DNA of 62,000 bases from Selaginella moellendorffii (taxonomy: Eukaryota > Streptophyta > Lycopodiopsida > Selaginellales > Selaginellaceae), in the NCBI RefSeq assembly GCF_000143415.4, contig NW_003314378.1, positions 79,039-141,038 of the forward strand. The letters run 5' to 3'. Numbering within the stretch: position 1 is the stretch's first letter; each line of letters starts with the position of its first letter. Of this stretch, positions 12,365 to 23,049 are shown one piece after another. A program made the position numbers and the translations under genes. Below the pieces are notes generated by a model. The model did not search any database and was not told where the DNA came from. It saw only the letters and a list, made by a program, of their open reading frames with translations.

Positions 12365-13939
12365 ATGGAGCACAGTAGCAGGAGGAAGAAGCTACAAGCG
12401 CTCGCGCCGCTGGAGCTCTCGGCGGATAACACATCCAAGTTGATGGGTAGCCGGGCGGCGGCGCTCAAGCGTCTCTCGGAGCGAGCAAACAATACGTCGT
12501 GCTCCTCCACGAGCCTCTCAGCTCCGCCAACCTTCTCTGGCTCTCTGGTGGATCCATCCTCCCCTCGAAAGATCTCCCTCTCGTTCTCGGAGCTCGGCCA
12601 GGCCATCATCGCGCGGCTCCAGAGCTACGGCGTCCGGATCGACCCGGGGCTGTCGGACGAGGAGATCGAGCTGGCGCAGGCCGCCTTCCAGATCACATTC
12701 CCGCCGGATCTGCGAGGAATTCTCCAGCAGGGCTTGCCGATCGGGCCCGGATTCCCCGATTGGCGATCCCAGCTCGGCTCCCACAAGCTCAAGCTGTGGA
12801 TCGCGGCGCCCAAGACAGGGCTGTGCTCCGCTGCGGAGCTCGGACTCTTTTGGTGGCGGGGTTGGGGAGCTCGGCCCCCCGAGCCGGAGGGAGCTGCCCG
12901 AGCTTCCCGGGCTGCCCTGCGACGGGCGCCCGTCATGGTGCCCGTCTTCTCTCAGTGCTACGTCCCGTCGCAGCCCGTCAGGGCCGGCAACCCGGTCATG
13001 TACGTGGACCGGTCCGAGGCGTTCTACTGCGCTCACGAGCTGTCCGAGTTCTTCGGTAAGGAGTGTTTTAAACGCTTTGTAAGCGGTGGTGGTGGCGGCG
13101 GTGGCGGCTGTGGATCGAGCATTGCGGCGTACTGCCCGGAGCCGATGGCCGTCCAGCAGCAAGAGCCCAGGGTTTTGGGGGTGGAGAGCGCGCGGAAGAT
13201 GATCGCGCGGTGCGTGAGCAACATTGGCGAGGATCTGGAGGGGCTGGAGGCGGCGCTGGCGGAGCGGCGGTCGAGCGTGTCGGCGAGGAGCGTCCTCGCG
13301 GGCCCCCGCGCGAGCTCCACCTCAAGGAGCTCGGATGGGTCCTCCGATGATCATGAGCCCGGGCCGAGCCACCACCATCCATCATCGCTCCATCTTCCCA
13401 GGGAGCGTTTGGGCCACAGTAGCAGCAACAGGGGAGGGGGGATGCGGAGGATCGAGTTTTGGAGCGATCTCGTGGAGAAGGGGCCGAGCATGAATGCCGC
13501 GGCGGGGCGATCGGCCAGTCACGATGATGGATTTGTGCAAGTGGGCGGTGAGACGGATCTGGATTGGGAGAACGCCAAATCCAATCCATGGCAACTGGTC
13601 AAAGAATCCGTGGGCGAGATGGCGATCAAGCTCCGGAGGGCAGGGTGGAATGAACGGGACGTGGCAGAGATCATGGATTCCTGCGAGCAACTGGATCACA
13701 GGTGCGATGATCCCAGGCCTAACCCAGCGGATCGGGAGAGCGTGATCGAAGGCCTGGCCGCTCATCTAGATTTTCTCTCCTCGTGCCTCCACGATGCCGG
13801 GTGGAGCATCCACGATATCTCCGAAACGCTCTACTCGGATCTGACTGGCTTCTCAGAGCATCCGGGCCGAAGGGCGAGAATCTCTCCCGAAGTAGCTTCC
13901 AGGATCGGCCTTCTCGCGGCATTCGTTGCACAGGGTTAG
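12365..13939 (+). CDS. SMI1/KNR4-like plant protein, single exon, 524 aa
   Basis: The frame is open from 11918, but I choose the ATG at 12365 because the codons before it come from a pyrimidine-rich leader (TTTTGCTTTTTTCCAG resembles a splice acceptor) that gives a low-complexity Ser/Phe/Cys sequence. From Met-1 the protein has a basic start (MEHSSRRKK). A helix and loop follow at about residues 95-135 (SDEEIELAQAAFQITFPPDLR, then GLPIGPGFPDWR), the pattern of the SMI1/KNR4 (SUKH-like) fold. Next come a Trp-rich block (LGLFWWRGWGARP) and the PVFSQCYVPSQP-x-AGNPVMYVD block, ending near residue 230 with the Phe-Phe-Gly motif. A Gly-rich linker and a Ser/His-rich region follow. The C-terminal third (about 405-524) is helical with repeated GW-N/S-x-x-D-I/V motifs. 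Similar plant proteins exist, but I know of no defined biochemical role. GC-rich third positions support real coding. Confidence 0.8.
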   Translation: MEHSSRRKKLQALAPLELSADNTSKLMGSRAAALKRLSERANNTSCSSTSLSAPPTFSGSLVDPSSPRKISLSFSELGQAIIARLQSYGVRIDPGLSDEEIELAQAAFQITFPPDLRGILQQGLPIGPGFPDWRSQLGSHKLKLWIAAPKTGLCSAAELGLFWWRGWGARPPEPEGAARASRAALRRAPVMVPVFSQCYVPSQPVRAGNPVMYVDRSEAFYCAHELSEFFGKECFKRFVSGGGGGGGGCGSSIAAYCPEPMAVQQQEPRVLGVESARKMIARCVSNIGEDLEGLEAALAERRSSVSARSVLAGPRASSTSRSSDGSSDDHEPGPSHHHPSSLHLPRERLGHSSSNRGGGMRRIEFWSDLVEKGPSMNAAAGRSASHDDGFVQVGGETDLDWENAKSNPWQLVKESVGEMAIKLRRAGWNERDVAEIMDSCEQLDHRCDDPRPNPADRESVIEGLAAHLDFLSSCLHDAGWSIHDISETLYSDLTGFSEHPGRRARISPEVASRIGLLAAFVAQG

Positions 13940-14216
13940 CTTTGCTAGATTTAATAAATTCGAATGATTTAATTAGCCCAAAGTACTCTTTATTTATAAA
14001 ACCCTTATTAAAGAAGCCTCTTTCCTAAACCAAAATAATTTTAGTTATACCTTCCTTCTGGATATATAAGAACCTTTTTTGGTGCACTTATAATAGAAAG
14101 ACTTATGTACTTAAACATTATATTTCGGTGCACCTAAAAAGACTCGTGTCCTTATAAATTAGATAATCCATAAAACCCCAATATTGAATTCTACACTTCT
14201 TTTACATTTCTAAGCC

Positions 14217-14726
14217 ATGGTAAAGTTACAAGCCATTTTTACAGTTATAATCTTAGCAATATGTTCAAATATTGCATTGGCAATAATATTACCTGTAAGA
14301 TTAGAAATTCCATCAATTATATTGTTATTAATATATGTTTTGTGATTTTTTCAGACACCAACTATAAACAAAACTTGTGTTTATAATTTTGAAGTTAAAA
14401 CTGGTAACAATGGCACTGATGGCACAGTGGGAGTAACCTTTAAGGATAAATTTGGATCACAAGTTACATTTGATGATCTTGATACAAGTATTGATAATTT
14501 TGAACCTTGGTCATCAGATAATTTTAGATATATAGGAAAATGTTTGAAAGAACCTATATGTAGTGTTAATATTAGCTTGACCACAACAAGTTCAAGAACT
14601 TGGAGCTTAAATGTTGTGGAAGGTACTTCAACTCAAGGTTGTTATAATAATTTCTTCTTTGCTGATTTTGGAGTTGAAATTAATAATGGTGCCAGTAAAG
14701 AAGTAAATTGTTGCCATATATTTTAA
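14217..14726 (+). CDS. Secreted PLAT/ATS3-like protein, 2 exons, 149 aa
   Basis: Exon 1 is 14217-14294 and exon 2 is 14355-14726, separated by a 60-bp phase-0 intron (GTAAGA...TTTTTTCAG). Exon 1 encodes a signal peptide (basic MVKLQ, then a hydrophobic run ending near Ala-22). Exon 2 opens with a Cys (NKTCVYNFEVKTG) and carries a beta-rich domain with DGTVGVTFKDKFG, a Trp-Ser-Ser-Asp-Asn-Phe block, then Cys-Leu-Lys-Glu-Pro-Ile-Cys and GCYNNFFFADFGVEI. This order (CVY...TG...T/D-x-x-V/I-x-L/F...YF/FR...C...C...WY/WS...V-x) is that of the plant PLAT / embryo-specific protein 3 group, whose members are extracellular or ER-associated and stress-responsive. No stops or frame breaks. Its codons are far more AT-rich than those of the gene just upstream. 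Confidence 0.75.
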
Positions 14727-14781
14727 TTGTGTCTTATGAAGTTCAATAATAAATAAAAGTAAGAAAATAATAATTATTACA

Positions 14782-14930
14782 ATTATGAGGTCCAAATCAA
14801 TGCCATAAACTATTATTAGCATAATGGGATTTTGATAGTCATCAGATTGGTGTTAATATAGACTATTTTTTCAACTAAGGTTTTTAAGTTAATTGAGTAT
14901 AGACATTTTTATATTCCATGCACTCATATT
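14782..14930 (+). repeat. LTR remnant of gypsy family A (5' LTR)
   Basis: Matches the LTRs at 8976-9135 and (inverted) 42195-42367: ATAATGGGATTTTGATAG, then TTTTTAAGTTAATTGAG and TATATTCCATGCA. It is followed by the same leader and gag sequence as the 42-kb copy, so it is the 5' LTR of a plus-strand element. Boundaries are approximate. Confidence 0.6.
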
Positions 14931-15079
14931 GGTGGAAGTGAGGGGTAACTCTAATTATCCTTTAAAAGTGCTTGGATTTGTATCTTTTATTTAGATTTAT
15001 TTTTTGCATTGTTCAAATCTCTTTTGTTCTTATAGCTTTTTCTTTTTTTCTCTTTTATTTCTCCTTTTCTTTTCATTCA

Positions 15080-16000
15080 TTTTTATGGTAGAGCAACATA
15101 CTTGGAACAACTCTTCCTCTTTTGCACTAGATTAGCAATTGGTGCAATTGCTTAATGTTATGCAATTGCAATTTAATAATTAGACTTAGTTGAGGGTGGT
15201 GTTCAGTGCATATAGTGCAACTCTTCTTGCTCTTACTACCAATCTTCATATCTAATTGGATTTTGTCCATGAGAATCTAAAAAATTATATGTACTATTAG
15301 TTCGATTACCCTATAGTGATTGCCACCTATCATTGTTGGGATGATGCCTAGTGTTTGCATAAGTTTCCCACATTTCCAACGGACAATATTGCGATGGTAT
15401 AATGGTTTGAGTGTAGCCACTTGTGTATATTGAAGCCTTCTCCTTATGTTTTCAAACACACATTTATACATGTTAACAATTATAACAATGTCTTCCAACA
15501 ATTGTATATCTTTCCCATTAGCAATTTCAGTTAGTTATACAATTTGGTGCTTACTTTTAAAGTCTGTTATTTCATGAGGAGCCAAATATGTTAGAGGGAT
15601 TTTAAGCCCAATACACTGATCCTGGATNNNNNNNNNNNNNNNNNNNNNNNNNNNNNNNNNNNNNNNNNNNNNNNNNNNNNNNNNNNNNNNNNNNNNNNNN
15701 NNNNNNNNNNNNNNNNNNNNNNNNNNNGATGTTGGGCATATATGATAAGATTAACTAAATATATTAGCATTGTTGGCATTTCCTGAATTAATTTCCTCCA
15801 TTTCTAGGGTGAAGTCTTTGTTTCCTGGAAGAATCTTTATATCAAGACCTTTCACTATAGTAGCATCTGGAAGGACCGAATAAATCACCAACCCCTCCAT
15901 CCTTATTTTATAAATACTATCAAGGGATTCACTTGGCATTAGTTCATTTAATATTTACTTTTTAAATTCATTTTTATAACAAAAGATCTTTTATTATCCT
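15080..16000 (+). pseudogene. Gypsy family A gag remnant, interrupted by an assembly gap
   Basis: Starts about 150 bp after the LTR with an ATG-GTA-GAG-CAA frame that soon hits stops. The same sequence, equally decayed, occurs on the minus strand at 41110-42190. In that copy the gag pattern (EDDVYHWFDHFTMIA) is clearer. The gap at 15628-15727 removes part of the region. Confidence 0.5.
15628..15727. other. Assembly gap, 100 N
   Basis: Exactly 100 N, the usual placeholder for a gap of unknown size. The frame reported across it is not real. Confidence 0.99.
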
Positions 16001-16319
16001 CTCCTTAAGTTTATCTTCTATTGTTTATTCTATTGCCATACATTGTCATTTACATTTGTGTTATATAGTAGAGCCACTCTTCATTCTCTATGGCAATGAC
16101 CACACCTCTAGAATCCTAGAGAGCATTTGTGCTCATCCCCCAGCAAAGCATCCTTTGCTAAAACGTGATAATCACTACTATCAGCTAAAATAATTGTGCT
16201 CTCGCTGCTAGGGAACTCTTCGATGCAATGCTAGATCAAGAAACCATGTCCTAGAACTTGATGTCACATGCATGTGTATGGGATGAAATAATGTATGTAG
16301 GTGATTTCAATCTTGAGCT

Positions 16320-18110
16320 TCAATTATTGAGGACGGTGCCAAATTAAATATTTGAGCTCATCTTTGGTATGGATTGTTAAAGCACAATTATGTTAAATAT
16401 GACTTTGAGGCTTCTCCTTTGTTTAATACTCTCTTATATCTCTTTCATTCCTTTTACTTTTATTATATTTCATTCTTTTACTTCTACTTATGCTTTAATC
16501 ACATTTATTTTTCTATTACTTCCTATCATGTTCCCTTTCTAAGTAATCTTTGTATTACAATGGTTGACTAACTCAAGTAGGAGTATACTATTCTCTTTGA
16601 CTTTGACCTATCATCTCAGGCTAAGATTGCAATGCTTCATTTTATTCTGTCTAGGGATGTTTGCTTGATCAAGGTTCTTATTTAACCTCAATCACCAAGG
16701 TTTGAGAAAAAATGTTATTTGAAAGTCTCAAAATCCTTAGCTATATATACCTCATCTTATTTTTAAATAATATAACAATCATATATATATACCTTCTTCC
16801 TCATACTACCCATCCTTTATATTATTTAAGGAGAAGCCATTCTTCACCAAGTTTGATCTTACTTTTAGTTACTAGCAAGTGCTAATGGCTGAAGAAGATG
16901 TTTTTCAAACTATTTTTCATGCTTCATTTAGTTTATATATGTTGTTAATAATGTTGTTTGGTTTGAATAATGCTTTAGTGGCTTTTCAGTAGATGGTGGA
17001 TAAAGTTCTTTTCAATATGCCATTGCCAACTTCATCAATAATATCTTGATTCAATTGAAAGGGACATGGGAAGAGCATGTTCATTGTAAGATCGGCTACA
17101 AAAAGTTGATTTGAAGTTGAAATAGTTGAAGTGTGTGTTTATATCAAAGGATAAGATTTATTTTGGGTATTATATTTTTTGCAAGAGTTTGCAAGTTGAT
17201 CTTAATAAATTCATAGCTATTTTGAAGTTCCCCACTCTAAAGTGTGTGAATGATGTGCAACATATCTTTAGCAAGTGCAATATCTTGGTCATTTTATTGC
17301 TCATATTTCTGATTGTACTACACTGTTGCAAGTTAATATTCTTGGCCTATTTGAATATATACATTTATATATTCCATATACTTATATAATAAATTTTAAA
17401 AAATGTATGTAGTATATACTAATTAAATTTTGCTTTAATATTTTTGAATTATTTTTCCTTGCTAATTCTTCTTAGCTGCAAAGGATTATCTATAAAATTT
17501 GGTAAAAAGAAGAGGAATGCTAAGTATAATTCAAAGTATTTTGGGATAGAGTAAAAAATATAAGAATATTCTAAGAATACTATATGGTATATGGCTAGAA
17601 CACCTTAAGGGTCGCCCTGCTTGTTTAATTGGTATCAAAGTATAAAGTTCTTTTGGGGATAATGGAGGAGTGGGATATAGATTATAATGAGAAGTATGAC
17701 ATTAATGATTGTAGCATATATAATTTTCACCCTTTACCCTATAATGTTTTATTATAGCATAATACAAAGCGAAACCTTAACCCTTGAACACATGTGCTAA
17801 AGGCAATAAAGTGGGACCCAAGTTTTAGGGCCTTGGGCTAGGGAATAAAGCCAAACTCTAAAGTATATAGCTAAGGTTTATAATATTCTTTCACTAGTTT
17901 GAGTGGAGTTTGTTAAACACTTAAGCCATATATAAGTGGGATTACAACTTTCATCATTGTCTACCTATGAAGTACAAAATGGATAATCTAGTGTTGGTTC
18001 ATTTTCCCAATCTTACAATACATGATTTATCTAAGGGGCTTCTTACTTAATGGAAGGGACCATATTAAAGTGTTGTGGCATGTTAGACTATGTGGTATGT
18101 TGTGGCATGA
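16320..18110 (+). pseudogene. Gypsy family A protease-RT-integrase remnant
   Basis: Readable pieces follow in polyprotein order, with stops between them. The protease end (LIFGMDWLKHNYVKYDFEA) is near 16355-16420. An RT thumb/palm stretch (TKFDLTFSYQQVLMAEEDVF and FGLNNALVAFQ) lies at 16850-17000, and a VNDVQHIFSKCN-like connection region near 17250. After a break, the integrase C-terminal tail (related to the segment at 8560-8790) lies at 17890-18110. RNase H and most of the integrase core are missing at this position. Confidence 0.6.
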
Positions 18111-18330
18111 TTTGTTGAAAAGGACCATAAAATAAAGAAGGTCATCTTTAAAGTGATATTGAAAATGTAAATGCCAAAATAGCAAGTCATTAGTAAGTGA
18201 TGTAGGATTTTTAAACCCATCACAAAGCCTTCAGAGCCACAGTTTAATCTTTTGAACTTCACGAACTTCATCAAAAGAAGGTAAATTTTGTTCCGAACAT
18301 TGAACATCAAATACTATAACCACTGTTGGC
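18110..18330 (-). pseudogene. Gypsy integrase N-terminal fragment, inverted
   Basis: The minus strand matches the block at 7570-7800 of the plus-strand element (FVMGLKILHHLLMTC against FKMGLRILHHLLITC, in the same alternative frame). It abuts the plus-strand integrase tail, so a breakpoint lies near 18110. Confidence 0.6.
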
Positions 18331-18359
18331 ATGGAATCCTCATCCAAAAAATCCATAAA

Positions 18360-18640
18360 TGCTAAAATAACAAACTCCTCAAAAGGAATGTTTAGCAATA
18401 GTTTGGGGTTTTGAAAAACTTAATGCATATTTACATCTTTCTTAAATATTATTAAAAGGTGATCATGCTACAATTACTTTATTATTAAAGCATAAAAACT
18501 TGGTTGGTCACACTACTTAATGGGCTTTAAAGTTTCAAATATATAATTTTGATGTTATTCATTGCCTGGGGAGTTCTATAGTTGATAATGACATTCTTTC
18601 TCGAGCTCCTCTTCCTTCTTTGCTCTATTCTCATGTTTAA
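18360..18640 (+). pseudogene. Gypsy RNase H fragment
   Basis: Matches 7225-7470 nearly base for base in places: GGTGATCATGCT, TTGATGTTATTCATTGCC-TGGGGAGTTCTATGGTTGAT-like, and CTTTCTCGAGCTCCTCTTCCTTC. It is plus-oriented while both neighbouring gypsy blocks are minus-oriented. Confidence 0.6.
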
Positions 18641-18779
18641 TCATGTAGTAATTTATCTCCACTAGTTGTAATATATGGCTGATGTATATAATGGGATGAT
18701 GCTAGCAAAGCACGCTTAAGCTCTTTTACATCAACACACTTCTAAAATCGATATCAAAAACATTCATGTGCAAAATGAA

Positions 18780-19960
18780 AGGTTGAGTGTAGTCAAGATA
18801 TACCAAAATTGGAGGAGTTATTAACAACTTTTTTAAATCTATAAAGCTCGCATATAGTCCATGGACTATATAAAAGATGACATTGACAACTTTAACAATG
18901 CTCACAAAGGTGTAGTATGATTAAAAAGGTGATCAATGAAACAGCTGAGATATTGCACCTTGCCTAAAAAGCATTACACATCATTCATACACTTTAAAGT
19001 AAGGAATTTGAGAATAACCATAAATTTGGACCTAAACATGCACTTTGATTGCTTAATCTTTAAACTAACTTCTTATAGCCAATCTAACACCTTACAAATA
19101 TCATGGATATGTTCCTCCTATGTCCTCTTTGAGTGGATGAAGACATCATCAATGAAATCAATAGTCACTTTTAGCATATCACAAAGAATTTTGTCCATCA
19201 TTTGTTAGAAAGTCGTTAAAGCATTGTTTAAACTAAATGGCATCACCAAAAACTCATACAAATTAAATGGTGTATAAAAAATAATTTTGGGAATATCTTC
19301 TTTGGCCATCAGCACTTGTCAGTATCTAGAAACAAGACTTAACTTAGTGAACCAATGATTTCTCCCTTGATGATCCAAGAGATCAATAATGTGAGGAAGA
19401 GAGTATATATTTAGGATTGTCACTTCGTTTAATAGACGATAGTTGATGTAGAAATGAATACGCCCATCAGACTTCATCATAAAATGAGGATTTTGTAACT
19501 TTTTTCCAACATCACGTTTGCACATAAAATTTTGATTTCTTTTGGTGACTAATGACAAATATAAACTTTGATTGGATGAGCATCCCGAGTTAGAATAGGA
19601 TGACATGTTGCAATCTTAGCCCTAAATGCTAGGTCAGATGTAAAGAGATCAACATACTCCTTCATAAGACAGTTAATCGTTACAATACAAATACCTTCGA
19701 AAGAATTTGAAGAGGGAATAGAGGAACAAGACAAAAACATAGAAGGAAGTAATGAGGAGAAAAAATAATGGAAGCAAAGGTAGAAGTAAAGGGACAAAAA
19801 GGAACAAAAATGAGAGGAATGGAAGAAATATAAAAAATATCAAATAAAGGGGAAAAGCTTCAAAGTCATATTTGGCATGATTGTGCCGTAACCAATTTAT
19901 ACCAAGGATGAGGTAAAAATATTTATTCAACACCACCTATAATAATTGTAACTCAAGTTT
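18780..19960 (-). pseudogene. Gypsy protease and RT remnant, minus strand
   Basis: Read on the minus strand, the protease end (LILGINWLRHNHAKYDFEA, 19870-19930) precedes a spacer and the RT fingers (MKSDGRIHFYINYRLLNEVT, 19430-19490; YSLPHIIDLLD). More RT and connection sequence continues to about 18780. It is homologous to the plus-strand block at 16355-17340, so two related elements lie head to head here. Confidence 0.65.
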
Positions 19961-20010
19961 GAAATTGTCCACATGCATAACTAGGTTTGCCTCATCCAAG
20001 TGCTCCACAT

Positions 20011-20204
20011 TGTAAACTCTTGAAATTAGACTTCTCGAGAAGTCACCAGCCCAGTACTATTCAAACCCAAAAACGCTTAACCCTAAGTATCCCAAAACCC
20101 TTAACCGATTTGGAAAAGGGGATGCACTCTTATTCATAGGCCCTTTCCCTCTATATTTGAACCCTATGGATCGTCTCTCAAGTCGTTCTCTTTGGTTGCT
20201 TACA
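20011..20204 (-). repeat. TRIM LTR (3' LTR in element orientation)
   Basis: 194 bp. Same sequence family as 20382-20575, 23738-23931, 45490-45645 and 46015-46198. Confidence 0.85.
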
Positions 20205-20381
20205 ATTCACCATGCTTCCCTGCAAATTCACAAGACACTCCCTGCCCCGCTCTCTTGACACTCTACCCCTCGGGTCGAGCCCAGCAAGAGCAAACTGGAC
20301 CAACCATATGTCAATCAATATGTGGTGTGATTCCCCTAGCCAACCAACAGAGTCAGACCCGAAACCCCCTCTAATACCAAA

Positions 20382-20575
20382 TGTAAGCTCTTGAATTTGG
20401 ATTTCCCAGGAGGTCACCCAGCCCAGTACTATTCAAACCGAAGGACGCTTAACACCAAGTATCCCAAGATTCTTAACCAATTGGAAAAGGGGGTGCACTT
20501 TTATTCATAGGCCCTTTCCCTCTATATTTGAACTTTATAGATCATCTCTCAAGTCGTTCTTTTTGGTTGCTTACA
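20382..20575 (-). repeat. TRIM LTR (5' LTR in element orientation)
   Basis: 194 bp, TGTAAGC...GCTTACA. Adjoins the Met-tRNA-type primer-binding site at 20369-20381. Confidence 0.85.
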
Positions 20576-21105
20576 CACATGTCCGATCCCGTGATCGACA
20601 CCCAAAGGTACCACTAATATATCAGCCTGTTATACTAAGACCATGCCTATTCACCCTTGTCACATTAGTAGTCCAAGACCACCTATATCACAGTCTTATC
20701 TTTCAAAGATTGGATTATCTCTCCATAAGTGATCATCCTTTGACCACACCTTAGCACCCTTATAATGCCTGGAGACATCCCTTCTTCCATTCTCATCAAG
20801 TCCCCCTTCATCCATGGTTGTGCTTGCCAACACTACCACTGGGTCAAGGCCCAAAGGCTTAACCACTAAATCCCACTAACCTCTAGGACTTATTCACCAC
20901 ATGACCGTATCCTTGGTCACTATACCAGAGGATTACTCCTATTCCTTTCTATAGTCTAGAATTTTATGATGACATTTTGAAACACTGTAGCCCTACACGA
21001 GCCTCGTGGGTACTTTCCCCACCTTCCATCTTTAGGTACCCTAGCCATGTGGCTAAAGCGAGGTTTCAATGAGTCACACAAGGTATCCAAGTAAGTAGTG
21101 CCACC
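20576..21105. repeat. Left half of an AT-rich dispersed repeat split by the chromovirus
   Basis: Its complement matches the repeat at about 44340-44960 (shared blocks AGCCACATGGCTAG and AAGTAAGTAGT) and, more weakly, 48560-49000. The other half continues at 40262, beyond the chromovirus. No gene seen. Confidence 0.65.
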
Positions 21106-21454
21106 TGTCAAGAACCCCAACAAGATCAAGACTAGAAAATGCAAAAGACAAAGAGAAAAACTAGTGGAAAGAAAGAAGAAGCTTTAGACTGGTGTTGATT
21201 CAGATTGTGGAGAAATGGAACAAAGCTAACCTATATATACTATAGGTTGATGAAGCTCCACCACTCTTGGATCGAGGACGGCCTAAATATAGCTGAGGTC
21301 GAGGAGGCACCACATCATCATCAGGAATGTGGCTCGAGACTCAGGAATCAGAGAGTCAGGAATAGGGAAGTGTCTCGAGAGTCAGGAATGTGGTCTACAG
21401 GTCAGGAATCCGGTGAGAGTCAGGAATGTAGCAAGAATTGGGGGATTCTTGATA
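21106..21454 (-). repeat. Chromovirus 3' LTR
   Basis: 349 bp, TGTCAAGAA...TTCTTGATA on the plus strand (the last TA stands for the CA seen in the other copy). Contains short AGTCAGGAAT tandem units at about 21350-21430. Confidence 0.9.
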
Positions 21455-21579
21455 GCACTCCCTCCTCAAGAACGAGTGGAACGAGGATGTGAACGAGAAC
21501 GACAAGGAGGATGAGATGAGCGGCGAGGGATGGGAGATGGAGAAAAAGAATGAGGACTGGGACGAGAAGGATAGTGGTG

Positions 21580-22074
21580 GTGGAAGTCCTGAACAAGGTC
21601 AGGAGAATGAATTAGGTTGTCCACAGGTTCCCAAGTGCGTTCCTCAAGTCCGTAACCCTTCCAGTCGACCAGATAGTAGAGTTTAGACCGTGAAATCTTG
21701 GAATCAAGGATGTCCTAAACCTCGTACTCAGACCCATCCTCGAGTTGCACTGGTGGAGGCGGAGGAATGACCCAATTTGGAATAGGACTGGGAATATGAG
21801 GCTCAAGGAGAGAGGAGTGAAAAACGGGGTGAATTTGATATGAGGAGGGAAGTGCAAGGCGATAAGTGACAGGATTAATGATGGCAGTGATAGGGAAAGG
21901 ATCGAGGCGTTTGAAATCAAGTTTTGGACAAGGCCTGGTGGTGAAGATATTTCGCCTGAGGAGCCAAACTTTATCCCCGATATTGTAAGGGGGACAATCC
22001 TGACGATGGACATTGGCAAATGTTTTGTGAGATTCTTGAGCACGATGGAGGTGGAAGGAGATGGAGTTGTGGAT
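21580..22074 (-). pseudogene. Chromovirus integrase C-terminus and chromodomain
   Basis: The minus strand reads RAQESHKTFANVHRQD, then IGDKVWLL (a GPY/F-type module precursor), then TYRLALPSSYQIHPVFHSSL. A chromodomain follows at about 21620-21740: EYEVQDILDSK, YYLVDWKGYG and TWEPVDNL, including the aromatic residues that bind methyl-lysine in active chromodomains. The chromodomain is what assigns the element to the chromoviruses. One stop breaks the frame near 21714. Confidence 0.85.
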
Positions 22075-22348
22075 TTTATCATCCTCAAACTGATGGACAG
22101 TCCGAGCGAACGATTCAGACGTTGGAACAATTCTTAAGGTGCTTCATCAACTATCATTAGGATAACTAGTTCGATATCCTTCCCCTTGCTGAGTTCTCCT
22201 ATAACAACTCTATTCACTCCTCTCTTCGAATTTCCCCTTTCTTTACGAACTCTGGCCGAAATCCCTGATTCAATCTCTCACTTCCTTCTCCATCCAAATC
22301 CTCTCGTTCAAATCCCCGCTCTGAGGCATTTGTCTCCAACCTCCAGGC
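22074..22348 (+). pseudogene. Inverted block of the chromovirus integrase core
   Basis: The plus strand reads YHPQTDGQSERTIQTLEQFL and LAEFSYNNSIHSSL, the third catalytic (Glu) region of the integrase. The sequence on both sides is read from the minus strand. The block fits exactly between the minus-strand segments that end in GVKANLSS (near 22350) and begin with LHRAQES (near 22060). This is an in-place inversion of about 275 bp, not a separate element. Confidence 0.85.
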
Positions 22349-23049
22349 GCCGAAGAGAGGTTGGCCTTCACTCCAAGCAGCTGCAAAAACTGTTGCCAGA
22401 AATGAGAGATGAACTGAGGCCCCCGATCCGAAACCACATCTGTAGGAATCCCATGAAGTCAGAAAATTTCCCTAAATACCAGTTTTGCCATGTCCTCGCC
22501 CAAAAACTCCTTGGTACATGGCAAGAAGTGCGCCATCTTTGTGAAGCTATCCACCACGACTAAAATGCTGTTAAAGCCTCCAAAACTCGGAAGATCACTC
22601 AAGAAATCCATGGAGATGGATTCCCAAGGACCTGAAGGGACCGGGAGGGAACGAAGCAAACCTGAAGGAAGGTGGCAAGGTACTTTATTCCAGGCACAAG
22701 TGTCACAGGAGGTAACAAAAGCTTTGATGTAGTCGTCCATGTGAGGCCACCAAAAGTCCCGTGCAACTACCTCATAGGTTTTTGCAATGCCAAAGTGACC
22801 AGCAGTTGGGCTATCATGGCACGCCATTATGACCAATCTTCGAGCATCACCTTCAGGAACGTAAAGCTGCTCCCCACGGTACAATAAGCCATCTAAGAAC
22901 TCGAACTCGTCAAATCGCCGGCAATCGGGAGTCACTGGGTGTCTAGCCTGAAGATGGGGGAAAATATCGCTGGCGAGATCATCGGATTGAAGATCGTTTC
23001 TAATCGCATCCATCAAGGAGGAGTCCTGAGGGGCCAGGGAAATTGCCAT
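22348..23049 (-). pseudogene. Chromovirus integrase zinc-binding and first catalytic regions
   Basis: The minus strand reads, in order, FEFLDGLLYRGEQLYVP, HDSPTAGHFGIAKT and FWWPHMDDYI, then CDTCAWNK (HHCC zinc region). The catalytic region ISMDFLSDLP-x-FGGFNSILVVVD (first Asp) follows, then [13 protein letters not shown] (second Asp) after a stop near 22459. The core is continuous apart from the frame break and ends at the inversion. Confidence 0.85.

Larger units (their letters stand above)
20011..20575 (-). mobile_element. TRIM-type element with two 194-bp LTRs, TSD CACAT
   Basis: LTRs lie at 20011-20204 and 20382-20575; the 177-bp interior encodes nothing. Each LTR is bounded by TGTAAGC/GCTTACA (TGTAAAC in one copy). 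The 5 bp before (20006-20010) and after (20576-20580) are both CACAT, a clean target duplication. On the minus strand the base run after the first LTR reads TTTGGTATTAGAG. The related copy at 46 kb reads TTTGGTATCAGAG, the classic primer-binding site for initiator Met-tRNA. The orientation is therefore minus. An element of 565 bp with LTRs, a PBS and no gag/pol fits the TRIM class, moved in trans by a full retrotransposon. Confidence 0.85.

Noticed and set aside
12518-13765. Long frames on the minus strand and in other plus frames across the 12.4-kb gene (for example 12518-13162 minus)
   Set aside because: Shadows of a GC-rich real exon; Pro/Arg/Ser-rich with no domain, while the plus frame from 12365 has conserved motifs.
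15591-15779. Minus-strand frame spanning the N run
   Set aside because: It exists only because N codons are read through.
22186-22563. Separate plus-strand gene of 125 codons
   Set aside because: It runs across the inverted integrase block and then into antisense of the integrase; not an independent gene.
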